Assembly: GCF_003148685.1 (NCBI RefSeq)
Contig: NZ_QGGR01000017.1
Coordinates: forward strand, 1-64,000
Length of the DNA stretch: 64,000 nucleotides
Reading direction: 5' to 3'
Origin: Actinoplanes xinjiangensis
GTDB lineage: Bacteria; Actinomycetota; Actinomycetes; Mycobacteriales; Micromonosporaceae
The notes beneath the pieces were generated by a model. It was not told where the DNA came from. It saw only the letters and a list, made by a program, of their open reading frames with translations, and made no database searches. Shown here one piece after another: positions 1 to 8,499 of the stretch. The stretch's first letter is position 1; every line of letters starts with the position of its first letter. The position numbers and the translations under genes were made by a program.

Positions 1-162
1 TGACAATCTCCCCACCGAGCCGGCCTGTCGACCAGACCGACCCGGTGATCACCCATGCCCAAACAAGGCCGTGGTCAAGGTGTTTTTCCGGTCAGGAGGG
101 CGCAGACGGTGGCGGGCGCCCTGCCGTGGCGGCCGATCCGGTACCGGCGACCGGGAGGCGGC

Positions 163-1038
163 TCACGTCTGCAATCCCCGCGGAACGTAGCGGGCGTCGA
201 GGTCGGCGGTGCTGTCGTCCCGGGCGGCGAGGGCGGTGAACGCGGCCCACGGCATCCGGTCGACGGGTTCGGCGGTGCCGCCGTCGGCGATGGCGCGGTA
301 GGCGAGCGAGGCCGCCCGCATGGCGGCGAGCAGGGCCGCCACCGGATGCAGGACCAGGCGGACACCGGCCCCGGCCAGGTCGGCATCGGACAGTACGGGC
401 CGCGCGCCGCCGGCCTCACTGCGGTTGATCACCAGGGGTACGCCCGGGAGCGCCGCGTGGACCAGCGTGAGTTCCTCCAGGGTGTCCACGCCTTCCGGGA
501 GGATCGCGGCCGCCCCGGCCTCGGCGTAGGCCCGGCAGCGCACGATCGTCTCGTCGAGACCGCGGACCGGGTGGGCGCAGGTCCGGGCGATCACCACGAT
601 CTGCGGAACCTGATCGGCCAGCGCGGTGATCTTCGCGGCCGTCGCGCCGATGTCGGCGAGCTCCGTTCCGGCCGGCCGCCCGCCACGGCCCGGCCCGGCC
701 TGGTCCGCCAGGTGCAGCCCGGAGATGCCGGCCCGGGCGTACGCCAGAGCCGTCCACACCGCGGGCACGGGATCGTCGTAGCCGGTGTCCGCGTCGGCGA
801 TCAGCGGGATCCCGTCCAGCGCGGGGGCCAGAGTGGACGCCCGGTCGGCGATCTGGGCGCCGTGCACGAAACCGAGGTCGGGCGGGCCCAGCATGATCGC
901 CGAGACGGCCGCCCCGGACAGATACACGGCCCGATGGCCGGCCGCCGCCGCGAGCGCCGCGGTCACCGGGTCGTAGACGCCGGGCACGTGGGTGACCCGG
1001 TCGGAGGCGAGAATCGCGCGCAATGCGGAAGCGGTCAT
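163..1038 (-). CDS. Isocitrate lyase/PEP mutase superfamily protein, atypical active site
   Basis: A 291-residue TIM-barrel protein of the isocitrate lyase/phosphoenolpyruvate mutase superfamily, whose members make or break C-C or P-C bonds next to a carboxylate using Mg2+. The start at 1038 is chosen because a GGGAGG ribosome site lies 7 nt upstream; an upstream in-frame ATG at 1119 has no such site and would run into the regulatory region. The metal motif ADADTGYDD (residues 81-89) is present. The usual EDQ glutamate is alanine (LADQ, about residue 111), the KKCGH/KRCGH catalytic loop is replaced by a Gly/Arg stretch, and the ARTDA motif reads ARTCA (about 151-155). The family is clear; the reaction is not. 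It is divergent from an IclR regulator, which probably controls it. Confidence 0.82.
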   Translation of the reverse strand: MTASALRAILASDRVTHVPGVYDPVTAALAAAAGHRAVYLSGAAVSAIMLGPPDLGFVHGAQIADRASTLAPALDGIPLIADADTGYDDPVPAVWTALAYARAGISGLHLADQAGPGRGGRPAGTELADIGATAAKITALADQVPQIVVIARTCAHPVRGLDETIVRCRAYAEAGAAAILPEGVDTLEELTLVHAALPGVPLVINRSEAGGARPVLSDADLAGAGVRLVLHPVAALLAAMRAASLAYRAIADGGTAEPVDRMPWAAFTALAARDDSTADLDARYVPRGLQT

Positions 1039-1096
1039 GACTGAGCCTCCCATGTCGCGCCACCCGGTCCCCGCCCGCGGGAGCGACGCCGCGAGG

Positions 1097-1121
1097 CCGT
1101 GCCGACAGCGGATCGGCACGG
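1097..1121. promoter_or_regulatory. Candidate operator between divergent PEP mutase-like and IclR genes
   Basis: A perfect inverted repeat, CCGTGCCGA then 7 nt then TCGGCACGG, lies between the two divergent starts at 1038 and 1195. A second shorter dyad (CCGCT/AGCGG, 1126-1144) and a CCGTTCC-type direct repeat follow. IclR proteins commonly bind such dyads in their own divergent promoter; binding here is inferred. Confidence 0.4.
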
Positions 1122-1194
1122 CGTTCCGCTGTGCGAAATAGCGGGTTAAAGTTCGGCAGAGTCCGTTCCGTTCCGGTTCCGTGGGGGTTTCGCT

Positions 1195-2061
1195 GTGTCA
1201 ACGCCGTCGTCCCCGGAGGAGGAGAGCCAGTCGCGCTCCATCGCCGCCGTCGAGCGGGCCATGGACGTGCTCCTCCACTTCGGCCGCGCCGACCAGCCGG
1301 ACCTCGGGGTGACCGAGATCGCCACCGCCCTGGGCCTGACGAAGGCGGCCGTGCACCGCATCCTCACCGCGCTGCGCAGCCGCGAGCTGATCACCGTCGA
1401 CCCGGCCACCCGCCGCTACGCCCTCGGTCCCGCCGCCGTCGCGCTGGGCCGCGCCTACCTGGCCCGTACGGATGTGCGCATGATGACCGCCCCCGAACTG
1501 CGGCGGCTGTCCGAGCGCCACCACGAGACGGCGACGCTGTCGTTGCGGCGCGGCGACAGCCGGCTCTACGTCGACCAGGTCGTCCCCGACCAGGAGCTGC
1601 GCCTCGAAGTCAGCCTCGGCATCCCGTTCCCGCTCCACGCCGGCGCCTCGTCCAAGGCGTTCCTGGCGTTCCTGCCGGACTTCGAGGTGGAGGCCTACTT
1701 CGAGGGGCACCCCCTCCAGGCGGTCACCGACAGGACCATCGTCGACCCGGCGGGGCTGCGCACGGACCTGGCCGAGATCCGGAAGCGGGGGTACGCGACG
1801 TCGCACGGCGAACGTCAGGCCGGCACCGCGTCGATCGCCGCCCCGATCTTCGACCACGACGCCCGGGTGGTCGCCGTGATCAGCCTGGCCGGGCCGGAGC
1901 TGCGGTTCACGCCGGAGTCCGGGCCGGCCGTCACCGACCTCCTCGCAGCCGCCGGCCGCATCTCCGCCCAGCTCGGCCACCGGCCGCGGAGTCTCGCCGC
2001 GGCGGTGGTCCGCGAGGCCCGCGACATCCGGGTGACGACCGGTGGCAGACTGCCGGGGTGA
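1195..2061 (+). CDS. IclR family transcriptional regulator
   Basis: A 288-residue regulator with an N-terminal winged helix-turn-helix (about residues 17-75, with LGVTEIATALGLTKAAVHR as the recognition region) and a C-terminal IclR effector-binding domain (about 85-265) containing the family stretch around HAGASSKAFLAF. Length is normal for the family. The start is GTG at 1195, with a G-rich sequence a few bases upstream. The gene is divergent from the PEP mutase-like gene, the usual arrangement for an IclR regulator and its target. Its stop overlaps the next start by 4 nt (GTGA), so the DUF2461 gene is probably co-transcribed. The effector is unknown. Confidence 0.9.
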   Translation: MSTPSSPEEESQSRSIAAVERAMDVLLHFGRADQPDLGVTEIATALGLTKAAVHRILTALRSRELITVDPATRRYALGPAAVALGRAYLARTDVRMMTAPELRRLSERHHETATLSLRRGDSRLYVDQVVPDQELRLEVSLGIPFPLHAGASSKAFLAFLPDFEVEAYFEGHPLQAVTDRTIVDPAGLRTDLAEIRKRGYATSHGERQAGTASIAAPIFDHDARVVAVISLAGPELRFTPESGPAVTDLLAAAGRISAQLGHRPRSLAAAVVREARDIRVTTGGRLPG

Positions 2062-2690
2062 CGTTCCGTGGCTGGCCGAGTGAGGCCCTGGAGTTCTACG
2101 AGGGCCTCGCCGCCGACAACTCGAAGACGTACTGGACAGCGCACCTGCCGGTCTACGAGGACCGGGTGAAGGCGCCGGCGCTGGCCCTGCTCGCCGACCT
2201 GGAGCCGGAGTTCGGTCCCGGCAAGGTCTTCCGGCCGTACCGTGACGTGCGGTTCAGTCACGACAAGACGCCCTACAAGGACCACCTGGGCATCTGGCTG
2301 GAGTTCGGCGGCTACGTCCAGCTGGGGGCGGACGGTCTGGCGGCCGGCTGTGGCATGTATCAGATGGCTCCCGACCAGCTGGAACGCTATCGCCGGACGA
2401 TCGCCGACGACCGTCTCGGGCCGTCGCTGGAGAAGCTGATCGCGGGCATCGAGGCGGCCGGTGTGGCGGTGCACGGCCACGGCACCCTGAAGACGGCCCC
2501 GCGCGGCTTCCCGAAGGACCATCCCCGCATCGGCCTGCTCCGCCACAAGGGCCTGACCACCTGGCAGGAGTGGGAGCCGGCCCCGTGGATGGGCACCGCC
2601 GCGGCCCGCGACCGGATCGTCGACTTCCTGCGCCTGAGCCGCCCGCTGCGCGCGTGGCTGGACCACCACGTCGGCCCGCCCGCACCGTGA
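2058..2690 (+). CDS. DUF2461 (TIGR02453) family protein
   Basis: A 210-residue soluble protein that reads as the DUF2461 family: a start like F.GWP.EAL.FYEGLAADNSK.YW and, near residue 60, RPYRDVRFSHDKTPYKDH, which is its most conserved stretch. The GTG start at 2058 overlaps the IclR stop in a GTGA junction, implying translational coupling. A much longer upstream extension in the same frame is antisense noise over the IclR gene and is rejected. The molecular function of the family is not established. The gene ends just before a strong bidirectional terminator. Confidence 0.87.
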   Translation: MTFRGWPSEALEFYEGLAADNSKTYWTAHLPVYEDRVKAPALALLADLEPEFGPGKVFRPYRDVRFSHDKTPYKDHLGIWLEFGGYVQLGADGLAAGCGMYQMAPDQLERYRRTIADDRLGPSLEKLIAGIEAAGVAVHGHGTLKTAPRGFPKDHPRIGLLRHKGLTTWQEWEPAPWMGTAAARDRIVDFLRLSRPLRAWLDHHVGPPAP

Positions 2691-2719
2691 ACCTCGGGCG
2701 AGGCGGGACCGGACCGGAC

Positions 2720-2753
2720 CGTGGCGGGCGGGACACGAGTCCCGCCCGCCACG
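2720..2753. terminator. Bidirectional hairpin terminator
   Basis: A perfect 15-bp inverted repeat (arms 2720-2734 and 2739-2753, core GTGGCGGGCGGGAC) with a 4-nt loop lies between two convergent genes. There is no U-tract, as is usual for high-GC actinomycetes. Confidence 0.75.
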
Positions 2754-2765
2754 GCGTTCCGGGGG

Positions 2766-5297
2766 TTAGGCCGCGGTCCAGAGGAGGGCGCGGGCGTACT
2801 GGGCGTACAGGCCCTTCGGGTGGGTGCGGAACAGGGGCTCGGTGCCGAAGAGGACCGCGTGGCCGCCGCCGGCCGTGGTGCCGGAGACGACGGCGGGCTG
2901 CCCGGCGGCCTGGGCCGGGCCGTCGGTTCCCGCCTCCGTCGGCAGCCAGTGGCCGGCGACCAGCGGGGTGGTGCCGTAACGCTGCTCGACGGTCACGCCC
3001 GTGCCGGTGAACCAGATCGGGGAGTAGACGAACGAGTGCGCGGGGGAGCCGGCGCCGACGATCCGGCCCTCGTTGGTCACCGAGACCACCCCGTTGGCGT
3101 CGGCGCGGCCGGCCGTCGCGGTGACCGGGAGCACCCGGGCGGCGGCGTTGAAGGCGGCACCCGTGGCGCCGCGGGTGAGGACACCACCGCCGCGGGCCAG
3201 GAACGCGTCGACCGAGGCGCGGGCGGCCGGGTTCAGAGCCGGGTACGACAGGCCGGACGACACGATCAGGGTGTCGACGGTGGACAGGTCGAAACCGGCG
3301 TTGAGGATCGCCGTGGAGACGGGCCGCACCGCGAAGCCCATCTCCTTCAGGGCGAACAGTTCGTCGGCGGAGACCGCCGCGGCCACCACGGGCTGGTCGA
3401 ACACGTCGCCTCTTGCGCGACGGGGGGCGGTGGTGAACCGTACCCCCAGCGTTGTGGCGAGAGCGACGGCGTCGGGACGCGCCTCGGCCGGGACCACGAC
3501 GGTGGCCGCGTCCGTGCGCCGCAGCTTCACACCCCGGGCGAGCAGCTCGTTGACTGCGCGCACATCGGTGCCGTCGCGCAGCGACAGGCTGAGGTCACGT
3601 CCGCGCGGCGCGTCGACGGAACCGGTCGGCACGGCCCGGGAGATCTTCACGACCGGGACCCGCGGCAGTGACCGGACGCTGCTGTCGACCCTGGCGCCCC
3701 ACAGCAGGCCGTGACTCCAGCCCGAGATGTCGTACATCTGCGGCACCAGGCCGGAGATGTCCCGCCCCGCTTCGAGCAGGACGTTCGCCAGGCCGCGTTT
3801 CGGCTGGTGCATGTCGATCAGGTAGGTGCCCTTGCGGTAGTGGCGACCGCCCGCCCGGAAGTCGGAGCGGGCTGCGGTGACCCGCACGTCATGGGAGATC
3901 AGGTGGTCGACCAGGCGCGCGGCGGCCGGCGTGCCGGCCGGGATGACGTAGGCGCGCGGGAACGTCGTCGCATAGCGGTCCTCGGGGCCGAAGCCGTCGA
4001 CGAAACCGTCCGGGATCACCGGCGACGGCTCGCCGGCCCAGCCGCGGCGGAACTGCTCGATCTGGTCGGCGAGCAGTGTGCCCCGGTTCGTGTCGGCGTA
4101 GGTGAGGGCCGCCTCGATCGTCGCCGCGGCCACATCGGTGTTGATCCGGGCCCGGCGCTGCAGCTCCTCGACCGGCAGAGTGTCGTACGCCGCGTTGTTG
4201 ACCCGCAGCGGGATCTCCACGGTGTGCCCGACCGCGCCCTGGTAGATCGCGTACATCGGGGTGAAGATCGGCGGCCAGTCGTCCCAGTCACCGGGGGCGT
4301 AGTCGCGGAACGGGATGTCGGCGCGGGTCGTCTCCGGGTGCCCGAGCCGCTGGATGGCCTTCTCCATACCGAGCGCGTTCGGCAGGGCGTGTTTGATGTA
4401 CAGGTCGTACTCGTAGTTCTGCCCGTGCGGCGGCGTCGCCGGTTCGATCAGCGTCGTCCCCGTGTAGCCGTGTTCGTCGAGCATCAGGAACGGCTGCGTC
4501 GCGATCATCACGTCGCGTACCGCCCGGGACTCCGGCTGCGAACTGGTCGCGTGATCCCGGTTGATGTCGAACCCGGCACCGTTCGCCCGGGTTCCCGCGA
4601 CCCGCCCGTCCGGGTTGTTGGTGACCGTCACGTACACCCGGCTCCGCTTCAGGAAGTCCCTGGTCGCGGCGTCGGTGGCGGTGGACAGGCGCTCGATGAC
4701 ACGCAGCGCGCCGTCGGTGCCCTCCCACTCGTTGCCGTGGATGTTCGCGTTGATCCAGACCGGCGTCTTGTACCCGGCCCGCAGGTGCCGGTCCCGCTTG
4801 GCGGCGCCCGGGTCCTCCTCGATCAGTTCGCGCCAGCGGTCCTGCCGGGCCGCCTCCGCGCCCGACTCGGGCGCGGTCACCGTCACCAGATAGAGATCCC
4901 GGCCGCCGGCCGATCTCCCGACGATCTCCGCGGAGACCCGGTCCGAGGCGGCCTGCAACGCGTTCAATCTCGGAGCGATCGAGTGGTACGGGACGAGGCC
5001 CAGCCTGATCGACCGGTCCTCCGGGTTCACCGGCCAGACCGGCAGCCGGTTCTGCCGGGGGAAGCCTCGCCGGGTCGTGAGGCTCCACCCGGCCGCCGGT
5101 CGTTCAGCGGACAGCACCCGTGTCGACAGCGCATCGATCGCACTGCTGTCGATCGCGGCGATCTCGTTGCGTTCGGGCCCGTTTCCGAAGTCACGGGTGG
5201 ATGGGGTGTCGCCCGGCGCCGCCGACGCCGGGTTGGCGAGCAGAGCCGTGGCGAGCAACGCGGCACCGACTCCGGCCAGCGTTCGTGACAGGTCCAC
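2766..5297 (-). CDS. Secreted M14 family zinc carboxypeptidase
   Basis: An 843-residue exported metallopeptidase. The start is GTG at 5297, set by a GGAGGT site 6 nt upstream, giving a clean signal peptide (positive DLSR start, hydrophobic core, cleavage near NPASAAPGD, residue 27). The catalytic M14 domain spans roughly residues 95-400; HGNEWEG (about 187-193) carries the zinc ligands His and Glu, and DEHGYTG lies further on. The remaining 400 or so residues are accessory beta-rich sequence, longer than a simple carboxypeptidase and typical of large actinobacterial secreted M14 enzymes. It probably trims peptides outside the cell. It ends at the shared terminator and appears to be transcribed alone. 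Confidence 0.9.
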   Translation of the reverse strand: MDLSRTLAGVGAALLATALLANPASAAPGDTPSTRDFGNGPERNEIAAIDSSAIDALSTRVLSAERPAAGWSLTTRRGFPRQNRLPVWPVNPEDRSIRLGLVPYHSIAPRLNALQAASDRVSAEIVGRSAGGRDLYLVTVTAPESGAEAARQDRWRELIEEDPGAAKRDRHLRAGYKTPVWINANIHGNEWEGTDGALRVIERLSTATDAATRDFLKRSRVYVTVTNNPDGRVAGTRANGAGFDINRDHATSSQPESRAVRDVMIATQPFLMLDEHGYTGTTLIEPATPPHGQNYEYDLYIKHALPNALGMEKAIQRLGHPETTRADIPFRDYAPGDWDDWPPIFTPMYAIYQGAVGHTVEIPLRVNNAAYDTLPVEELQRRARINTDVAAATIEAALTYADTNRGTLLADQIEQFRRGWAGEPSPVIPDGFVDGFGPEDRYATTFPRAYVIPAGTPAAARLVDHLISHDVRVTAARSDFRAGGRHYRKGTYLIDMHQPKRGLANVLLEAGRDISGLVPQMYDISGWSHGLLWGARVDSSVRSLPRVPVVKISRAVPTGSVDAPRGRDLSLSLRDGTDVRAVNELLARGVKLRRTDAATVVVPAEARPDAVALATTLGVRFTTAPRRARGDVFDQPVVAAAVSADELFALKEMGFAVRPVSTAILNAGFDLSTVDTLIVSSGLSYPALNPAARASVDAFLARGGGVLTRGATGAAFNAAARVLPVTATAGRADANGVVSVTNEGRIVGAGSPAHSFVYSPIWFTGTGVTVEQRYGTTPLVAGHWLPTEAGTDGPAQAAGQPAVVSGTTAGGGHAVLFGTEPLFRTHPKGLYAQYARALLWTAA

Positions 5298-5407
5298 AAA
5301 GCACCTCCGTCTGGGATGCCCCGACCCTCCCCGCCCGATCGCTGTATGCGCAATCATCGATACGGGCGTGTCGCCATACCGTTGCGGTCATCCCCCGCCC
5401 GGACCGG

Positions 5408-6178
5408 TCAGATCATCCGCTGCGCGGGGCGCCCCCGGATGAGCCGGCAGCCGGTCCAGACCGACCACACCGTCCACGCCGGAATCAGCAGCACCACGGA
5501 GACGACGGTGAGCGCCGAGGCCGGGCCGCGGGCCGCGGGCACATGCGTCACCAGTTGCAGGCCGAGCAGGACTCCGAGCAGTCCGGCGCCGGTGAGCGCG
5601 CCCAGCACGGCGAGCGCCGGTGGGCTGGTCCGCCGGGCGAGGGCGGTGCCGCTGACCGCGAGCAGCCATGTTCCCGGCAGGAAGGCGCCGATCAGCGCGA
5701 CCATGGCCGTGTCCGTGGCCACGGACAGAGCGCCGGCCGCGACCGGGCCGGTCCCGGCTCCGGCCGTGACCAGGGCGGCGACCAGGTAGGCGAGCGGCCC
5801 GCCGCCGTGTGCGCGGGCGGCGTGGACGGACCGGACGGCGACCACCCCGGCCATGGCGCAGGGCGCGAGCAGGAACAGGAACTCGGCGGCGTCCTCGGAG
5901 AGGGAGAACGGGTTCAGGGCCGCGATCACGACGGCCACCGAGGCGCCGAGGAGCCCGAGGCCGGACAGGGCCGCCGGCCACCGTCCCGGCGGCGGGACCG
6001 GTTGCCGCACCTGCCGGGACAGCAGGGGGACCTTGACCACGGTGTCGATCGCGAACCACCAGCGCCGGGCGCCGTGCACCCCGGCCAGTACGGCGAGGGA
6101 CTCCTCGCGCCAGCGGGCCCGGTGAGCCCGTGGCAGCAGCGCCGACGCGACGGCGAGCAGCGCGCGCAGCATCCGCAT
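5408..6178 (-). CDS. Polytopic membrane protein downstream of PadR
   Basis: A 256-residue protein with several hydrophobic segments (for example GLLGASVAVVIAALNPF, LFLLAPCAMAGVVAV, AYLVAALVTAGAGTGPVAAG and SALTVVSVVLLIPAWTVW), likely six to seven membrane spans after a cationic N-terminal region of about 60 residues. No catalytic motif is recognised. The ATG at 6178 shares one base with the stop of the PadR gene (TGATG), so the two are translationally coupled. Small PadR regulators often sit with such membrane proteins, and the regulator may respond to stress handled by it. The function is unknown. Confidence 0.75.
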   Translation of the reverse strand: MRMLRALLAVASALLPRAHRARWREESLAVLAGVHGARRWWFAIDTVVKVPLLSRQVRQPVPPPGRWPAALSGLGLLGASVAVVIAALNPFSLSEDAAEFLFLLAPCAMAGVVAVRSVHAARAHGGGPLAYLVAALVTAGAGTGPVAAGALSVATDTAMVALIGAFLPGTWLLAVSGTALARRTSPPALAVLGALTGAGLLGVLLGLQLVTHVPAARGPASALTVVSVVLLIPAWTVWSVWTGCRLIRGRPAQRMI

Positions 6179-6510
6179 CAGTGCGCCCCTCCGGGAAGGA
6201 GCCCGCCGAATGACGGCCGCACCCGCGAGCCGGCTCGCTGCTCGGCCCTCGCCTGCGCCTCCGCGGCCGCCGCCGCGCCGTCGGGGGTCAGCCGGTAGTA
6301 GCGCCGTCGTGGCCGGCCCACCACACTCTCGTCGGCCTCCTCCCACTGGCTGTGCAGCCATCCGGCCTGCTCCAGCCGTGCCAGGATCGGGTAGATGGTG
6401 CCGGGGAGGAGTCCCGTCGACTCGACGATCTCCAGTCCGTATCGCTGTCGGTCGGGCTCGGCGGCCAGCATCGCGAGCACGAGCCGCACCTGCAAGGTCA
6501 GCTTGGGCAT
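6178..6510 (-). CDS. PadR family transcriptional regulator
   Basis: A 110-residue winged-helix regulator of the short PadR type. LTLQVRLVLAMLAAEP...YGLEIVESTGLLPGTIYPILARLEQAGWL (about residues 4-55) is the canonical PadR helix-turn-helix, and RRRYYRLTPDGAAA (about 70-85) is the wing. PadR proteins usually repress their own operon and a linked transporter. It follows the ABC exporter genes by 48 nt on the same strand and overlaps the next membrane gene by one base. It could therefore control both the exporter and its own operon, though which promoter it binds cannot be read from the sequence. Confidence 0.88.
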   Translation of the reverse strand: MPKLTLQVRLVLAMLAAEPDRQRYGLEIVESTGLLPGTIYPILARLEQAGWLHSQWEEADESVVGRPRRRYYRLTPDGAAAAAEAQARAEQRAGSRVRPSFGGLLPGGAH

Positions 6511-6558
6511 ACTCGTACTCTACATAGCCCCCGTGCTCCAGTGTGCCCCCGGATGCGG

Positions 6559-8499
6559 TCATTTCGTGGCGGTGTGGGACTCCCAGGTGGCGTACATGGT
6601 GGCGTACCGGCCGCCGGCGGCCAGCAGCTGGTCGTGGGTGCCCTGTTCGACGATGTCGCCGTCGTCGACGACGATCACCCGGTCGGCGCGGCGCGCCGTG
6701 GACAGGCGGTGGGCGACCAGAATGGCGGTCCGGCCCTCCAGCAGGCGCTGGATCGCGGCCTCCACCCGCAGCTCCGAGCGCAGGTCCAGGCTCGACGTGG
6801 CCTCGTCGAGGACCACCACCCGGGGCTCGGCGACGAAGACGCGGGCCAGGGCGATCAGCTGACGTTCGCCGGAGGACACCGACTGGCCGCGTTCGTGCAG
6901 GATCGTCCGGAGGCCGCCGGGGGAGCGGTCGACCAGGTCGCGCAGGCCCACCGCGTCGACGGCCGCCTCGACCAGTTCGTCGGGGGCGCCGGGGTGGGCG
7001 AAGGCGATGTTGTCGCGGAGGGTGCCGGCGAACAGGAACGGCTCCTGCGGGACCACCCCGACCTGACGGTGCAGCGAGTCGAGGGTGACGTCGCGCAGGT
7101 CGTGGCCGTCGATCAGCACCGTTCCGGCGTCCGGGTCGTAGAGGCGCGACACCAGTTTGGCGAGGGTGGACTTGCCGGCGCCGGTCGGGCCCACACAGGC
7201 GATCGTCTCGCCGGGTGCGATCCGCAGGTTCACCCCGCGCAGAACCGGGCGCGCCCGGTCGTACCCGAAGGTGACCTCCCGCAGCTCGATCCCGCCGGAC
7301 GCCGGCGGCAGCGGCCGGGCCCCGGGGCTCTCCCGGACCGCGGGCGCCGTGCCGAGCAGGCCGCGCAGTTTGCCGAGGGCGGCGCGGGCCTGCTGATAGT
7401 TGGTGTAGAGCTGGACGAGCTGCTGCACGGGCTGGAAGAACGCGTTCAGGTAGAGCACGAACGCGGTCAGCTCACCGATCGTCAGGGTGCCCCGCAGGAC
7501 CATCCGGCCGCCGATCAGCAGCAGCGCGGCCAGGCCGAGCAGGCCGATCACCGACGTGCCGGGGCCGTAGACGGCGTTGATCCGGCCGGTGTGGTCGTTG
7601 GCGTCGCGGTAGGCGCCGACCACCTCCCGGTGGGCGATCACGTTGCGGTCCTGCTGGTTGTGGGCGGCGATGACGCGTACGCCGTTCAGGCTCTCGGTCA
7701 GGTGGGTGAAGAGTCCCGCGATCGTGTCGCGCTGCCGCTGGTAGCCGACGTCGGCGGCCCCGCGGAACCAGAGCGTGAGCAGCAGCAGGGGCGGAACCAC
7801 CAGGAGCAGCGTGATCGCGGCGAGACCCGCGTCGTAGTGGATCAGGACCGCGGTGACCACGACCATGGTGAGACCGTGGATCAGGAACTGCGCGAACCCC
7901 TCCTGGAGCAGCTGCTGGAGCGCCTCCACGTCGGACGTCATCCGGGTCATGGTGACGCCGGCCTTCTCCGTCGTGTAGTGGTCGAGGCTGAGCCGCTGCA
8001 ACTGGGTGAACACGCGCACCCGCAGGTCACGGGTGCTGTAGGCGGCGAGCCGGCCACTGGTGCGGATGCGCACGGCGGTGGCTGCCGCGGTCAGTGCCAC
8101 CGAGGCGAGGAACGCGACGGCGGCGAACACCAGGACCGGCACGTCTCGGGCGATGATGCCGTGGTCGATGCCGACCTGCACCAGGTACGGCCCGGACTGC
8201 AGCAGCAGCGCCTCGACGAGCACGGCGACGGCCGCGGTGACGAGCAGCGCGCGCCGGCCGGACAGCAGGGACCACAGGGTGAGCCGGCCGCTGTCGGGGG
8301 AGTGACTGAACGTCACCTCCGGTTCGGGGTGGGCCGGCTCGCTCGCCTCCATCAGGGTGACACCGGCCGCCAGCTCGGGTGGTACCCCGGCGAACGGTGT
8401 GTTGCCCTGACGGCGGGTGCCGGTGCCGCCCATCCCGGCGATCGCCCCCGACCCCGGTCCGCCGCCGGGCCCGCCGAAACCGCCTCCGAACATGCTCAC
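6559..8499 (-). CDS. ABC exporter subunit, permease-ATPase fusion (second of pair)
   Basis: A 646-residue half-transporter: a Gly-rich N-terminal tail (residues 1-30), a six-helix exporter membrane domain (about 75-375) and a nucleotide-binding domain (about 400-640). The ATPase is complete: Walker A GPTGAGKST, signature SSGERQ (SSGE in place of LSGGQ), Walker B VVVLDEATSSLD, and an H-loop in VAHRLST. The start overlaps the stop of the upstream half-transporter gene by 4 nt (ATGA), and the two should form a heterodimer exporting a lipid, peptide or drug. The variant signature motif suggests asymmetry between the two ATP sites. The substrate is unknown. Confidence 0.92.
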   Translation of the reverse strand: MSMFGGGFGGPGGGPGSGAIAGMGGTGTRRQGNTPFAGVPPELAAGVTLMEASEPAHPEPEVTFSHSPDSGRLTLWSLLSGRRALLVTAAVAVLVEALLLQSGPYLVQVGIDHGIIARDVPVLVFAAVAFLASVALTAAATAVRIRTSGRLAAYSTRDLRVRVFTQLQRLSLDHYTTEKAGVTMTRMTSDVEALQQLLQEGFAQFLIHGLTMVVVTAVLIHYDAGLAAITLLLVVPPLLLLTLWFRGAADVGYQRQRDTIAGLFTHLTESLNGVRVIAAHNQQDRNVIAHREVVGAYRDANDHTGRINAVYGPGTSVIGLLGLAALLLIGGRMVLRGTLTIGELTAFVLYLNAFFQPVQQLVQLYTNYQQARAALGKLRGLLGTAPAVRESPGARPLPPASGGIELREVTFGYDRARPVLRGVNLRIAPGETIACVGPTGAGKSTLAKLVSRLYDPDAGTVLIDGHDLRDVTLDSLHRQVGVVPQEPFLFAGTLRDNIAFAHPGAPDELVEAAVDAVGLRDLVDRSPGGLRTILHERGQSVSSGERQLIALARVFVAEPRVVVLDEATSSLDLRSELRVEAAIQRLLEGRTAILVAHRLSTARRADRVIVVDDGDIVEQGTHDQLLAAGGRYATMYATWESHTATK

